Shown here: piece after piece, positions 54,492 through 63,848 of the stretch | Layout: each line of letters starts with the position of its first letter | Numbering within the stretch: the first letter of the stretch is position 1 | From: Paraplanobispora siamensis | GTDB taxonomy: Bacteria > Actinomycetota > Actinomycetes > Streptosporangiales > Streptosporangiaceae | Direction of reading: 5' to 3' | DNA length: 64,000 bases | Assembly (NCBI RefSeq): GCF_016863175.1 | Contig: NZ_BOOJ01000053.1 | Span: 62,001 to 126,000 of the forward strand | The notes under the pieces: generated by a model | What the model was told of the DNA's origin: nothing | Database searches by the model: none | What the model saw: only the letters and a program-made list of their open reading frames with translations | Translations under genes and position numbers: made by a program

Positions 54492-54914
54492 TCAGGAGCG
54501 CCGGACGGCGGCGCGGGGCGACCAGGCCCAGATGAGCACGGCCACCGACAACCCGAACAGGGCCAGGCCGCTGGGCACGTGGGTGCCCAGCGCCTCCCAG
54601 CTGAAGTGCTGACCCATGCCGATCAGGAACAGGCCCAGGCTGGCCAGCGCGGGCCAGCCGGCGCCGCGGCCGGGCCGCCAGACGAGCACCGCGGCCACGA
54701 TCTGCAGCAGGGCGATCAGGTGCACCACCATGCCCACCATCACGTGGGTCTCGGCCAGGTCGGCCCCTCCGTTGACGGCCTGCCCGGCGAACGAGGCCGC
54801 GACGATGAGTCCGGCCGCCTGGGCGACGACCAGGATGCGCAGGCCGTACAGAAGCCCGGTGGAGACGGGCCGGCCCTGCGGGACCGCGGACCCCTGGGTG
54901 ATGACCTCCTGCAT
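54492..54914 (-). CDS. Four-helix hypothetical membrane protein
   Basis: A 140-residue integral membrane protein. Four hydrophobic stretches (YGLRILVVAQAAGLIVAASFAG, THVMVGMVVHLIALLQIVAAVLVW, GWPALASLGLFLIGMGQHF, SGLALFGLSVAVLIWAW) span most of it; His residues in helices 2 and 3 (HVMVGMVVH, GQH) are of interest and would suit haem or quinone contact, but this is speculation. GGAAGGA precedes the ATG at 54914. It follows the two-component pair on the same strand and could be under its control. Confidence 0.8.
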   Translation of the reverse strand: MQEVITQGSAVPQGRPVSTGLLYGLRILVVAQAAGLIVAASFAGQAVNGGADLAETHVMVGMVVHLIALLQIVAAVLVWRPGRGAGWPALASLGLFLIGMGQHFSWEALGTHVPSGLALFGLSVAVLIWAWSPRAAVRRS

Positions 54915-54980
54915 GGGATGTGTCCTTCCTTCGGTGAGTGGTCAGGAGCACATCGTGGTCGCCGGGGACGCGGCGCGTCG

Positions 54981-55682
54981 TCACCCTCCGGGGTGACCCG
55001 CCGATCCGCCGCGGGGCGGATTGCGCACCGGGCGGAACCCCGCGTCGACCAGCCCGATCCGGTGGGCGACCACCGCCGCCTGGATGCGGTTGCGCAGGCC
55101 CAGCTTGTCCATGGCGGTGGAGACGTGGGTCTTGACGGTCGTGACGCCCACGTGCAGCGTGTCGGCGATCTCGGCGTTGGACAGCCCCGTCCCGACCAGG
55201 GCCAGCACGTCCAGCTCCCGGTCGGTGAGCCCGGCGGGGACGCGCGCGGTGACCTTCTCCTCGGCGGCCAGCGCCCGCTCCACCACGCGGCGCAGCACCG
55301 AGGGGGCCAGCAGCGGCTCCCCGGCCGCGGCGCGGCGCACGGCGTCGACCATCCGCTCGGGCTCGTCGTCCTTGACCAGGAAGCCGATCGCTCCGGCGCG
55401 CAGCGCGGCGTAGACGTTCTCGTCCTCGGCGAAGGTCGTCAGGATCACGATCCGCGCGGCCGGCCAGGCGGCCAGGATGCGCCGGGTGGCCTCCAGCCCG
55501 TCCATCCTCGGCATGCGCAGGTCCATCAGGAGCACGTCGGGGCGGAGCCGCTCGGCGTGCTGTACGGCCTGCGCCCCGTCGACCGCCTCCCCGCAGACCT
55601 CCATCTCCCCGGCCGCCTCCAGGAGCATCCGCACGCCCGCCCGTACGAGCGCCTGGTCGTCGGCGATGACGACCCGGATCAC
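54981..55682 (-). CDS. NarL/LuxR-type response regulator
   Basis: A 233-residue regulator. The receiver domain has VIRVVIADDQALVRAGVRML, the acceptor Asp in DVLLMDLRMPRMDGLEATRR, and LTTFAEDENVYAALRAGAIGFLVKDDEPE. The LuxR-type DNA-binding domain is GLTDRELDVLALVGTGLSNAEIADTLHVGVTTVKTHVSTAMDKLGLRNRIQAAV. Its GTG start overlaps the kinase stop by 4 bp. The pair's target is unknown; the next gene downstream is the four-helix membrane protein. Confidence 0.94.
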   Translation of the reverse strand: MIRVVIADDQALVRAGVRMLLEAAGEMEVCGEAVDGAQAVQHAERLRPDVLLMDLRMPRMDGLEATRRILAAWPAARIVILTTFAEDENVYAALRAGAIGFLVKDDEPERMVDAVRRAAAGEPLLAPSVLRRVVERALAAEEKVTARVPAGLTDRELDVLALVGTGLSNAEIADTLHVGVTTVKTHVSTAMDKLGLRNRIQAAVVAHRIGLVDAGFRPVRNPPRGGSAGHPGG

Positions 55683-57451
55683 CGGGTCTCCTCCGCCGGG
55701 CGGTGGGCCCCTGCGATGTCGTACTCGATCACGCTTTCCTGTCGTCCTTCCTCCCGCCTCCAGGGCAGGATCCTGCGTTGCGGCGTCATGCCGCAAGAAT
55801 GCGCCGAGCTCTCCAGCGGGAGCGTGGCCGCCAGGCGCCAGCCGCCGTCCCGGGTCGGCCCCGCCGACAGGTCCCCGCCCAGCGCCCGCGCCCTCTCCCG
55901 CATGCCCGCGATGCCCTGTCCCGAGGAGGGCAGCGCGTCCCGCAGGACGGGTGAGGGCGTCTCCGCCTCCGGGGTGTCGCCGGGCGGGGGCCCGCTGAGC
56001 ACGTTCACCTGCAACGCGTCCCCGGCCACCTTCAGCTCCACGACCGCCGAGGTGCCGGGGCCCGCGTGCTTGAGCACGTTGGTCAGGCCCTCCTGGACGA
56101 TCCTGGCGGCCGAGGCCCGGGTCACCAGGGGCACCAGCCCGGCCTCGGGGCTGGAGCGCAGCTCCACCTTCAGTCCCGCGGCGTTGACCCGGTCCACCGC
56201 GTCGTGCACCACCTCCTCGGGCGCGGCGACGGGAAGGTGGGCCAGCTCGGGGTCGCGCAGCACGTTCAGCAGGCCGCGCAGGTCCTCCAGCACCTGGTGG
56301 CCGGTGCTGCGGATGTCGGACAGCGCCTCGGCGACCGGCCCCGACGGCGCGGCGTACTGGGCGGCGCCGGCCCGCAGCACCATGGCGCCCACGTGGTGGG
56401 CCACGATGTCGTGCACGTCGCGGGCGATGCGCTCGCGCTCGGCCAGCAGGTCGGCCCGGGCCCGCTCGGCCGACAGCTGCCTGGCCTCCTCGGCCATGGC
56501 CAGCTGCAGGTCGGCGGCGTCCTTGCGGACGCCGAGGTAACGGCCGATGATGATCGGCGCGGCCACCATGGCCAGCAGGGCGGCGACCCGGGTGGGGGTG
56601 ACCTGCGACAGCTCCTCGCCGACGATGTTGAGGGCGGTCACCCCGGTGGCCAGGACATAGGCCACGATGGTCCACGACCACGAGGCGCGGGTGGCGAAGA
56701 CGCCGAGGGTGACCAGGAACAGGCCCTGCAGCGAGTTCGCGGCGAAACCGGCGTTCTGGTTGGCCAGCAGGACCAGCACGCCCTGCAGGGCGAAGGCCGT
56801 GCCCGGCAGCCTGCGCACCAGCCCGGCCGTGATGCCGCAGCCGATCGCGCACCAGCCCGCCGCCCAGACCGGCAGCGGCCCGTCGTTCCACCTGGTCCAG
56901 GTGTCCAGGACCATGAAGGCCACCCCGCCGCCCGCCAGGAGCAGGTCGAGGGCGGGACGGCGCTCGACCGCGGCCACGGGTTCGATGGGATGGCGCAGAT
57001 AGCGGCCGACGATGACGGGGATGACCGCCAGGCCCACCGGGAAGTACCAGGCACCCGCGGTGAACGCGGTGCCGGGGTCGGCGAGGTTGAAGGCGGTGGC
57101 GATCCCGGCCAGCACCGCGCCGGGCACGATCCGCCGCCAGGTGTGCCGGTAGGCCAGCAGCCCGACCGCGACCGGGATCAGGGTCTGCACGGTGTCGGCG
57201 GCGAAGACGTCGAGCCGGTCGCAGACGAGCAGCAGGGCCGACTGGTAGAGGCAGATCTCCAGCGGCCAGCGCCGGACGAATCCCATGGGCGCCCCGGCGA
57301 GCAGGGACAGCCCGGCCGCGGCCGGCCAGGGCACCGGATCGCCCGTCTTGCCGCTGACGAACAGGCCGAGGGCGACCGCGGCGCAGGCCAGGAGAACGTC
57401 GGACACCGGGCCTCGCGTCCTGGCATCCGGCACCTGAACGCGGGACGTCAT
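55679..57451 (-). CDS. NarL-type sensor histidine kinase with duplicated membrane sensor
   Basis: A 590-residue kinase, longer than most of its family. The N-terminal 330 residues hold two rounds of hydrophobic helices (an apparent internal duplication: VSDVLLACAAVALGLFVSG to VGRYLRHPIEP, and LDLLLAGGGVAFMVLDTW to IIGRYLGVRKDAADLQ). The HisKA_3 helix ERERIARDVHDIVAHHVGAMVLRAGAAQY carries the phospho-His in DVHDIVAHH. The ATPase domain shows VQEGLTNVLKHAG and GIAGMRERARALGG. The C-terminus has an extra 40-residue tail. It pairs with the downstream regulator. Confidence 0.92.
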   Translation of the reverse strand: MTSRVQVPDARTRGPVSDVLLACAAVALGLFVSGKTGDPVPWPAAAGLSLLAGAPMGFVRRWPLEICLYQSALLLVCDRLDVFAADTVQTLIPVAVGLLAYRHTWRRIVPGAVLAGIATAFNLADPGTAFTAGAWYFPVGLAVIPVIVGRYLRHPIEPVAAVERRPALDLLLAGGGVAFMVLDTWTRWNDGPLPVWAAGWCAIGCGITAGLVRRLPGTAFALQGVLVLLANQNAGFAANSLQGLFLVTLGVFATRASWSWTIVAYVLATGVTALNIVGEELSQVTPTRVAALLAMVAAPIIIGRYLGVRKDAADLQLAMAEEARQLSAERARADLLAERERIARDVHDIVAHHVGAMVLRAGAAQYAAPSGPVAEALSDIRSTGHQVLEDLRGLLNVLRDPELAHLPVAAPEEVVHDAVDRVNAAGLKVELRSSPEAGLVPLVTRASAARIVQEGLTNVLKHAGPGTSAVVELKVAGDALQVNVLSGPPPGDTPEAETPSPVLRDALPSSGQGIAGMRERARALGGDLSAGPTRDGGWRLAATLPLESSAHSCGMTPQRRILPWRREEGRQESVIEYDIAGAHRPAEETR

Positions 57452-57565
57452 AGACGAACGCTATCCGCCTCCGGCCTTGGATCGCTCCTCCCGGAGAAGG
57501 GGCCGTCTCCTCCTAGTGGCCGGAGGATCGGCCGAATGGCTGGTCAACCATGTCAAAAGAGACCC

Positions 57566-57571
57566 TAATCT
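57566..57571 (+). promoter_or_regulatory. Putative -10 element giving a leaderless transcript
   Basis: TAATCT ends 7 nt before ATG 57579, placing the transcription start on the A of the start codon. A TGGTCA at 57541-57546 could be the -35 (19-bp spacer). No ribosome site is visible before this ATG. Confidence 0.45.
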
Positions 57572-57578
57572 TCACTCC

Positions 57579-58169
57579 ATGACCAACGACACCACGCTCT
57601 TCCTGGGTCAGTGGATGCGCTCCCCGGGGGTCACCGGAGCGGTGGCGCCGAGCTCCCGCAGGCTCGCCGAGGCCGTGACGGCACCGGTCCCCCATCGGGG
57701 CGAGCCCGTGATCGTCGAGCTCGGACCCGGCACGGGCGCGTTCACCGCCGAGATCCAGCGGCGCCTGGGCGGGCGTGGGCACCACCTCGCGGTCGAGATC
57801 AATCCGAAGCTGGCGGAGTTCCTGGCCGCCCGCCACCCCCGGGTGGACGTCACGGTCGCCGACGCGGCCACGCTGCCGGACCTGCTCAAGGAGCGCGGCC
57901 TGCCGCACGCCGACGCGATCGTCAGCGGCCTGCCCTGGGCCGCCTTCTCCGACCGGACGCAGGGCGAGCTGCTGGACGCGGTGGCCGCGGCCATGGGGCC
58001 GAACACGGCCTTCACCACCTTCGCCTACAGCTTCGCCAAGCGGCTGCCGCCCGCGCGGCGCTTCCGCCGGCGGCTGGAGAGCGTCTTCGAGGAGGTCGTC
58101 CTGGGCCGCACCGTGTGGGGCAACATCCCGCCGGCCTTCGTCTACCACTCCCGCCGGCCCCGCGTGTAG
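57579..58169 (+). CDS. SAM-dependent methyltransferase (PmtA/KsgA-like)
   Basis: A 196-residue class I methyltransferase. The SAM motif VIVELGPGTGAFTAEI is at about residues 44-59, followed by AVEINPKLAEFLAARHPRVDVTVADA, and the catalytic-loop region GLPWAAFSDRTQGELL, which has GLPWAAF where KsgA/Erm enzymes have NxPY/F. It resembles phospholipid N-methyltransferases (PmtA) and rRNA adenine dimethylase-like proteins of actinomycetes. Target undetermined. The start ATG follows a -10 without ribosome site. Confidence 0.85.
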   Translation: MTNDTTLFLGQWMRSPGVTGAVAPSSRRLAEAVTAPVPHRGEPVIVELGPGTGAFTAEIQRRLGGRGHHLAVEINPKLAEFLAARHPRVDVTVADAATLPDLLKERGLPHADAIVSGLPWAAFSDRTQGELLDAVAAAMGPNTAFTTFAYSFAKRLPPARRFRRRLESVFEEVVLGRTVWGNIPPAFVYHSRRPRV

Positions 58170-58276
58170 CCGTCCGGGTTCCGCATGACCGTCTCCGATC
58201 GGGGACGGGAAACCCTCGCCCCTGAACCGAACTTCGTTCTACGATTGCGCACGCAACGAGAATGGAGTTGATCACG

Positions 58277-59458
58277 GTGGACTTCACGCTTCCGGACAGC
58301 GCCCTCGCCGTCCAGCGCGGCATCGCCGACATCTGCTCGCGCTACGACCTGGACTACTGGCAGCGCTGCGAGAGCGAGAAGCGCTGGCCGGAGGAGGTCT
58401 GGGCGGAGCTGGCCAAGGGGGGCTGGCTGGGCCTGGCCGTACCCGAGGAGTACGGCGGGGGCGGGCAGGGGCTGCTCGAGCTGGCCGTGGCCACCGAGAC
58501 CCTCTCCGCCTCCGGATCCGCCGGGGGCTCGGCCTTCACCTACGTCCTGACCCCCGGGTTCGGCGCGCTGACCCTGGCCAGGCACGGCAGTCAGTGGCAG
58601 CGCGAGCAGCTGCTCCCCAAGCTGGCCACCGGGGAGGTCGAGACCTGCTTCGCCCTGACCGAGCCGGACGCAGGCTCCAACGCCCTGGGCATCTCCACCT
58701 TCGCCCGGCGCGACGGCGACGAGTTCGTCGTCAAGGGCCAGAAGATCTGGATCACCGGCGTGCAGCGCGCCACCTGGATGCTCCTGGTCACCCGCACCGT
58801 CCCGGCCGCCGAGGCCAAGCCCCGCACCAACGGCATGACCGTCCTGCTGGTGAACGTGCCCGAGGCCGTGGCCGCCGGGCAGCTCTCCTTCCAGCCGATC
58901 CCCAAGATGGGGGCCAACACCACCCCGTCCAACATGGTCTTCATCGACGACCTGCGCGTACCGGCCGCGAACGTGGTCGGCGAGGTCGACCAGGGCGCCG
59001 TGGTGCTGTGGGACATCCTCAACCCCGAGCGCATCCTGCTGGCCGCCTCCGCGCTCGGCGGCGCGGAGGTGGCGCTGAGGGTGGCCGTGCAGTACGCCAA
59101 AGAGCGCGAGGTCTTCGGCCGCCCGATCGGCGCCAACCAGGCCATCGCCTTCCCTCTCGCCCAGGTCAAGGCCAAGATCGAACTGGCCAGGCTGATGCTC
59201 TACAAGGCCGCCTGGCTCTTCGATCAGCGCATGCCGTGCGGGACCGAGGCCAACATCGCCAAGCTGACCGCCTCGCAGGCGGCCTGGGAGGCGGCCGACC
59301 ACGCCTTCCAGACCCACGGCGGCATGGCCTACTCGCTGGAGTACCCGGTCGCCCGCCTGCTGGCCGACGCCCGCATCGGCAAGGTCGCCCCGGTCACCGA
59401 GGAACTGCTGCTCAACTATCTCGCCACCCAGGTGCTCGGGCTGCCCCGGAGCTTCTGA
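58277..59458 (+). CDS. Acyl-CoA dehydrogenase
   Basis: A 393-residue FAD enzyme. FALTEPDAGSNALGI (about residue 130) is the signature 1 region and KEREVFGRPIGANQAIAFPLAQVKAKIELARLM (about residue 280) the second; QTHGGMAYSLEYPVARLLADARIGKVAPVTEELLLNYLATQVLG closes it. The region VTEE carries a Glu near the catalytic position. The start is GTG 58277: GGAG at 58266-58269 is 8 bp upstream, better than the ATG at 58262. It probably acts in fatty-acid or amino-acid acyl-CoA oxidation; the chain-length class is not evident. Confidence 0.93.
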   Translation: MDFTLPDSALAVQRGIADICSRYDLDYWQRCESEKRWPEEVWAELAKGGWLGLAVPEEYGGGGQGLLELAVATETLSASGSAGGSAFTYVLTPGFGALTLARHGSQWQREQLLPKLATGEVETCFALTEPDAGSNALGISTFARRDGDEFVVKGQKIWITGVQRATWMLLVTRTVPAAEAKPRTNGMTVLLVNVPEAVAAGQLSFQPIPKMGANTTPSNMVFIDDLRVPAANVVGEVDQGAVVLWDILNPERILLAASALGGAEVALRVAVQYAKEREVFGRPIGANQAIAFPLAQVKAKIELARLMLYKAAWLFDQRMPCGTEANIAKLTASQAAWEAADHAFQTHGGMAYSLEYPVARLLADARIGKVAPVTEELLLNYLATQVLGLPRSF

Positions 59459-59546
59459 GCCGATTGCGCCGCGGGCCCGGCGGGCAGACCATGAGGTGGT
59501 CCGGAAGCGCACGCGAAGTAGCGCAGACGAACGCAAAGGAGCGTCC

Positions 59547-59963
59547 ATGGCCGTCTACGCCAGCACCGTGATCAACGCACCGGCCGACAAGGTGTGGGAC
59601 TACCTCAGGGACTTCGGCAACCTGACCGAGTGGCTGCCCGGCGTCACCAGCTGCGAGATCGAGGGGGGCGGGGCCTCGGAGCCGGGCGCGATCCGCCGGG
59701 CCGAGTCCGCCGGCGGCCTGTTCCGGGAGCGGCTGCTCACCCTCGACGACACCTCCCGGTCGGCGAGCTACGAGATCCTCGAGAGCCCGCTTCCGGTCCG
59801 CGACTACCGGGCCACCTACCGAGTCGCCCCGGTGACCGACAGCGGCCACTCCTTCGTCGAGTGGTCGGCCTCCTTCGAGTCCGAGGACGAGGCGAAGGTG
59901 AGCAAGATCCTCACCCGTGGCGTCTTCGAGCCCGGCCTGGCCTCCCTGCGCAAGCGCTTCTAG
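59547..59963 (+). CDS. SRPBCC-family (START/Bet v1-like) protein
   Basis: A 138-residue ligand-binding fold protein: VYASTVINAPADKVWDYLRDFGNLTEWLPGVTSCEIEGG, RERLLTLDDTSRSASYEILESPLPVRDYRATYRV, SFVEWSASFESEDEA. Opening and spacing match polyketide cyclase/dehydrase-like MxaD/SRPBCC proteins. The role is unclear. AAAGGAG precedes the ATG at 59547. Its stop TAG and the convergent APC transporter stop share the bases CTAG. Confidence 0.9.
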   Translation: MAVYASTVINAPADKVWDYLRDFGNLTEWLPGVTSCEIEGGGASEPGAIRRAESAGGLFRERLLTLDDTSRSASYEILESPLPVRDYRATYRVAPVTDSGHSFVEWSASFESEDEAKVSKILTRGVFEPGLASLRKRF

Positions 59964-61462
59964 GGAGTGCCGGGAGGCCTTGCGGACCTCACCCGGAAGG
60001 TCCGGATCCGGGAGGTTCCCGCAGCCCGCCCCAGCCTGGAGATCGCCAGGCCCGCCGCGGCCAGGGCGGCGGGGACCAGCAGGTACGGCCCGCAGGAGGC
60101 CAGCAGCACGAGGGTGAGGACCGTGGCCACCGCGGCCGTGCGGCGCCCGGCCCCGCTCAGCAGGCGGGTCGCGGCGGCCACGCCCACCACGGTGACCGCC
60201 GCCAGGCAGGCCGAGGTGGTGCGCATGAGCGGGTCGAGCCCGATCCCGTATCCCAGCGCCGCGGCGGTGAGCGCCCCGGACATCAGGGCCAGCACGGCCA
60301 GACTCCGATGCGGCGCCCCCTCCCCCGGTTCCGGCACGGGGCCGCCCGCCGCACCGCCGTTCCGGCCGCCCGGGACCGGCGGCCCGGCGACCCAGGCGGG
60401 CAGGGCGCCGTCGCGGGCCAGCGCGGCGCCCAGGCGGGCGCCTCCGGCGACGTAGGTGTTGATCGCGCCGAAGCTCAGCAGCAGGGCCACCCCCGCGGTG
60501 ACCGGGCGGGCGGCCTGGCCGGCGCCGTGCTCCAGCAACAGGGCGAGCGGCACCGGCGAGGTCGCCGCCCGCTCGCCCAGCACGCCGATCGCGGTCACCG
60601 CCAGCCCCAGGTAGAGCACACCGACGATCGCCAGGGTGAGCACGGTGGCCCGCACCAGGTGGCGGCGGGGGTCGGCGAACTCCGCCGACAGGTGGCTGGC
60701 CGCCTCCCAGCCGACGAAGGCGAAGAACAGCACCCCGGCCGCGTGGGCGACCCCGCTCCAGCCGTGCGGGGCGAAGGGCGTGAACTCCTGCGGCCGTACG
60801 GCGGGCAGGGCCGCCGCGACGGCGGCGACCAGGAGCGCGACCAGCAGCCCGGCTAGGAGCAGTTGCAGCCCGCCGGAGAAGCGCAGTCCCGCGTGGTTGG
60901 CGGCGAACGCCGCGACCAGCAGGGCGCAGGTCACCGCCGCGGTGCCGGCCGGTCCCAGGCCCAGGCCCGAGGCGACGTACTCGCCGGCGATCATGGCGGC
61001 GGCCGGCACCCCGACCGGGACGGTGAAGTAGAACCACCACCCGGTCACCGCCGCCGTCCGGGACCCGAAGGCCCGGCGCGCGAAGGTCGCCACCCCGCCG
61101 CCGTCGGGGAAGCGGCCGCCCAGCGCGGCGAAGGTCAGCGCGACCGGGACGCTGAGCGCCAGCAGGGCGGCCCATGCCACGACCGAGGCCGGGCCGGCGG
61201 CGGCCGCGGCCAGGTGCGGCAGGGCCAGCACCCCCGGCCCGAGCACCGCCCCGAGGAACAACCCCGTCCCCCGCGCCGTCCCCAGCCCGGACCCCGCGCC
61301 CCGGGAACCCGCCCCTGGCGCTCCCGGCCCCGGCCCCGCGCCCCGGAACCCCGCACCCCGGGACCCAACCCCTCGCGCCCCCGGCCCCGGACCCGCGTCC
61401 GAGCCTCGGGACCCCACACCCGAACCCGTGCCGGTTCCGCTCGGCCATCCCGTCTCCCTCAT
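59960..61462 (-). CDS. APC-superfamily amino acid transporter (YjeH-like) with Gly-rich N-terminal extension
   Basis: A 500-residue membrane transporter with about twelve hydrophobic helices starting near residue 65 (TGLFLGAVLGPGVLALPHLAAAAAGPAS). GALLGPGVLALP and FAFVGWEAASHLSAEFADPRRHL are shared with YjeH-type methionine/branched-chain amino acid exporters. The first 65 residues are a Gly/Ser/Ala/Arg/Pro repeat (GTGTGSGVGSRG, GARGVGSRGAG, GAPGAGSRGAG) encoded by near-repeating DNA (61262-61440), absent from typical family members. The ATG at 61462 (MRETGW) was chosen. It is divergent from an Lrp gene, its likely regulator. Confidence 0.88.
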   Translation of the reverse strand: MRETGWPSGTGTGSGVGSRGSDAGPGPGARGVGSRGAGFRGAGPGPGAPGAGSRGAGSGLGTARGTGLFLGAVLGPGVLALPHLAAAAAGPASVVAWAALLALSVPVALTFAALGGRFPDGGGVATFARRAFGSRTAAVTGWWFYFTVPVGVPAAAMIAGEYVASGLGLGPAGTAAVTCALLVAAFAANHAGLRFSGGLQLLLAGLLVALLVAAVAAALPAVRPQEFTPFAPHGWSGVAHAAGVLFFAFVGWEAASHLSAEFADPRRHLVRATVLTLAIVGVLYLGLAVTAIGVLGERAATSPVPLALLLEHGAGQAARPVTAGVALLLSFGAINTYVAGGARLGAALARDGALPAWVAGPPVPGGRNGGAAGGPVPEPGEGAPHRSLAVLALMSGALTAAALGYGIGLDPLMRTTSACLAAVTVVGVAAATRLLSGAGRRTAAVATVLTLVLLASCGPYLLVPAALAAAGLAISRLGRAAGTSRIRTFRVRSARPPGTP

Positions 61463-61561
61463 CGTCCAACCACCCGTTCCCTCGATCGGCGATCCGCCAG
61501 GGAAGGTAGTCAAACGAGCACCGGATATGGCGATCAGCCGAACGTTTGATCAGAATCAGGG

Positions 61562-61567
61562 CAGAAT
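61562..61567 (+). promoter_or_regulatory. Putative -10 element giving a leaderless Lrp transcript
   Basis: CAGAAT ends 7 nt before GTG 61575. An inverted repeat TGAT-CAGA-ATCA lies just upstream at about 61547-61558, possibly an Lrp site. The same -10-to-start spacing occurs at 35097 and 57579. Confidence 0.4.
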
Positions 61568-61574
61568 CTCCGGC

Positions 61575-62039
61575 GTGGACGAACTTGATGCGGAAATCAT
61601 CCGCCTTCTCCAGACGGATGCGCGGCAGTCGAACCGGGAGCTCGCCCGGGCCCTCGGGGTGGCCCCCTCGACCTGCCTGGAACGGGTCCGGGCGCTCACC
61701 CGGCGGGGGGTGATCCGCGGCTATCACGCCGAGATCGACCACGCGGCGCTCAACCGGAGCGTCCAGGCCATGGTCTCGGTCCAGGTGCGCCCGCTGAGCC
61801 GGGCCGTGATCGAGTCCTTCAAGGACTCCGTCAGCCGCCTGCCGCAGGTGCTGAGCGTCTTCGTGCTGGCCGGCGGCGACGACTTCCTGCTCCACGTCGC
61901 CGTGCAGGACCTGGACCACCTGCACGGCTTCCTGCTCGACCAGCTCAGCCAGCGCCGGGAGATCGCCGGGTTCCGCACCTCGGTGATCTTCCAGCGGGTG
62001 CAGAACAGCGTGATCAGCCGCCTGCCCGACCCCGCCTGA
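61575..62039 (+). CDS. Lrp/AsnC-family transcriptional regulator
   Basis: A 154-residue regulator. DELDAEIIRLLQTDARQSNRELARALGVAPSTCLERVRALTRRGVIRGYHAEID is the HTH, and the RAM ligand domain follows (VQAMVSVQVRPLSRAVIESFKDSVSRLPQVLSVFVLAGGDDFLLHVAVQDLDHLHGFLLDQL). The GTG at 61575 was chosen: the region from an ATG at 61527 to 61575 uses TTT, AGA, CGA and AAT codons unlike the genome and is probably leader. It is divergent from the APC transporter and likely senses its amino-acid substrate. Confidence 0.92.
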   Translation: MDELDAEIIRLLQTDARQSNRELARALGVAPSTCLERVRALTRRGVIRGYHAEIDHAALNRSVQAMVSVQVRPLSRAVIESFKDSVSRLPQVLSVFVLAGGDDFLLHVAVQDLDHLHGFLLDQLSQRREIAGFRTSVIFQRVQNSVISRLPDPA

Positions 62040-62105
62040 CCGGCGCCCGCCGTACGCGACGGGCGCCCGGCCTCAGGGCGGGCAGGCGGTCAGGTGATCG
62101 GGTGG

Positions 62106-62888
62106 TCAGGCGAAGCGCGGCGGGCGCTTGTCCCGTACGGCCCGCACGCCCTCGGACACGTCCGGCCCGGTGAAGCCGAGGAACTCCATGGCCAGGGAGG
62201 CGTCGAAGGACGGCCCCGCCAGGCGGAGCCAGTTGTTCAGGGAGTACTTGGTCAGCCGGATGGCCTCGGCCGACCCGGCGGCCAGGCGGGCGGCGATCTC
62301 CAGGGCCCGCTCGTGCACCCGGTCGTCGTCGACGCACAGGCTGACCAGGCCCATCGCCTCGGCCTGCTCGCCGGTGACCGGCTCGCACAGCAGCAGGTGG
62401 TACTTGGCCTTGGCCAGGCCGCACAGCAGCGGCCAGACGATCGCGGCGTGGTCGCCCGCGGCGACGCCGAGCCGGGTGTGCCCGTCGATGATCTTCGCGT
62501 TGCGCCCGGCCACCGAGATGTCGGCCAGCAGGGCGACCGCCAGGCCGGCGCCGACCGCGGGGCCCTGGATCGCCGAGACGACCGGCTTGGAGCAGTTGAG
62601 CACGTTGTAGACGATGTCGCGGGCCTCGGTGAACACGCGCATGCGCGTGCCGTGGTCGCGCATCATCTCCTCGATCATCGACAGGTCGCCGCCCGCGGAG
62701 AAGGCCTCGCCCTCCCCCCGGACGACGACGGCGCGCACGTCGTCGTCGCGGTCCACGTCGCGCCAGATCTCGGCCAGCTCGCGGTGGCCGGTCATGTCCA
62801 CCGCGTTGAGACGACGCGGCTCGCTGATCACGATCCTGAGGACCCCGTCGGCCGCCCAGTCGATCTTCAGCTTCTCGTAGTCCTTCAC
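62106..62888 (-). CDS. Enoyl-CoA hydratase/isomerase family protein
   Basis: A 260-residue crotonase-fold enzyme. [18 protein letters not shown] (about residue 60) and [36 protein letters not shown] (about residues 93-130) form the oxyanion hole and catalytic region, and the C-terminal helical domain ends [16 protein letters not shown]. The exact reaction (hydratase, isomerase or other) cannot be assigned. The GTG start overlaps the upstream esterase stop by 4 bp, so the two form an operon. Confidence 0.93.
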   Translation of the reverse strand: MKDYEKLKIDWAADGVLRIVISEPRRLNAVDMTGHRELAEIWRDVDRDDDVRAVVVRGEGEAFSAGGDLSMIEEMMRDHGTRMRVFTEARDIVYNVLNCSKPVVSAIQGPAVGAGLAVALLADISVAGRNAKIIDGHTRLGVAAGDHAAIVWPLLCGLAKAKYHLLLCEPVTGEQAEAMGLVSLCVDDDRVHERALEIAARLAAGSAEAIRLTKYSLNNWLRLAGPSFDASLAMEFLGFTGPDVSEGVRAVRDKRPPRFA

Positions 62889-63814
62889 CGGAACGCCTCC
62901 TTCAGTCGCGCGGCGGCGTACTCGCGCGCCTCGATCGCCTGGTCGAAGAAACCGGGCAGGCCGTAGAAGCCGTGGATGGCCCCCTCGTAACGCCGTACCT
63001 CCACCGGCACCCCGGCCGCCGCGAGCTGGGCGGCGTAGGCCTCTCCCTCGTCGCACAGCGGGTCGCACTCGGCGACGATCACCGTCGCCGGCGCCAGGCC
63101 CGACTTGTCGGCCAGGCGGAGCGGGGCCAGCCTGGGGTCGGCCGGGTCCCCGCCGTACTGCCGGGCGAACCAGGCCATCTCGTCGGCGCCGAGGCCGAAG
63201 CCGGTGGCGTAGGACCGGTAGCTGGGGGTGTCCATGGCGACGTCGAGCACCGGGTAGACCAGCACCTGGTGCACCGGCCGCAACCCGGCGTCCCTGGCCA
63301 GCCAGGCGGCCACGGCGGCGATGTTGCCTCCCGCGCTGTCGCCGACCAGCGCGATCCGCTCCGGGTCGGCCCCGTAGGCCTCCGGCCGGACGAAGACGTC
63401 CCTGACCGCGGCCCAGCCGTCGTCGGCCGCGGCCGGGAAGGGGTGCTCGGGGGCGAGCCGGTAGTCCACCGAGATCACCACCGCGCCGTTGCGCACCGCC
63501 AGGTCCCGGGCGAGCGCGTCGTTGCGGGCCACGCTGCCGAACACCCACCCGCCGCCGTGGAAGTAGACGATCGCCGGCAGCGGCCGGTCGTCCTCGACGG
63601 GCCGGTAGACCCTGACCGGCACGCCGACCGGGGTCCCGCCGCGCACGAGCTCGTCACGCACGACCGGCAGCGGCACGATCGGTCCCCGCTGCTCAGCGAA
63701 CCCGTCCAGGGTGCGCATCTCGGCGATCTTGTCGGGGGTGAGCTCGGTGAGGGGCGTGCCCAGATCGGTGGGGAACAGCTTCAGATAGGCCTCGGCCTGG
63801 GGGTGCAGCGCCAT
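62885..63814 (-). CDS. HSL-type alpha/beta hydrolase (esterase/lipase)
   Basis: A 309-residue cytosolic esterase of the hormone-sensitive lipase family. The oxyanion motif is [10 protein letters not shown] (about residue 85), the nucleophile elbow GDSAGGN (about residue 157), the acid in [14 protein letters not shown] and the His in GAIHGFYG. All four are intact. It is upstream of and overlapping the enoyl-CoA hydratase gene. The substrate is probably an acyl ester, but no specific candidate stands out. Confidence 0.94.
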   Translation of the reverse strand: MALHPQAEAYLKLFPTDLGTPLTELTPDKIAEMRTLDGFAEQRGPIVPLPVVRDELVRGGTPVGVPVRVYRPVEDDRPLPAIVYFHGGGWVFGSVARNDALARDLAVRNGAVVISVDYRLAPEHPFPAAADDGWAAVRDVFVRPEAYGADPERIALVGDSAGGNIAAVAAWLARDAGLRPVHQVLVYPVLDVAMDTPSYRSYATGFGLGADEMAWFARQYGGDPADPRLAPLRLADKSGLAPATVIVAECDPLCDEGEAYAAQLAAAGVPVEVRRYEGAIHGFYGLPGFFDQAIEAREYAAARLKEAFR

Positions 63815-63848
63815 GATCGCACCATACCCCCCGCGTCCCGGCCCGGCC

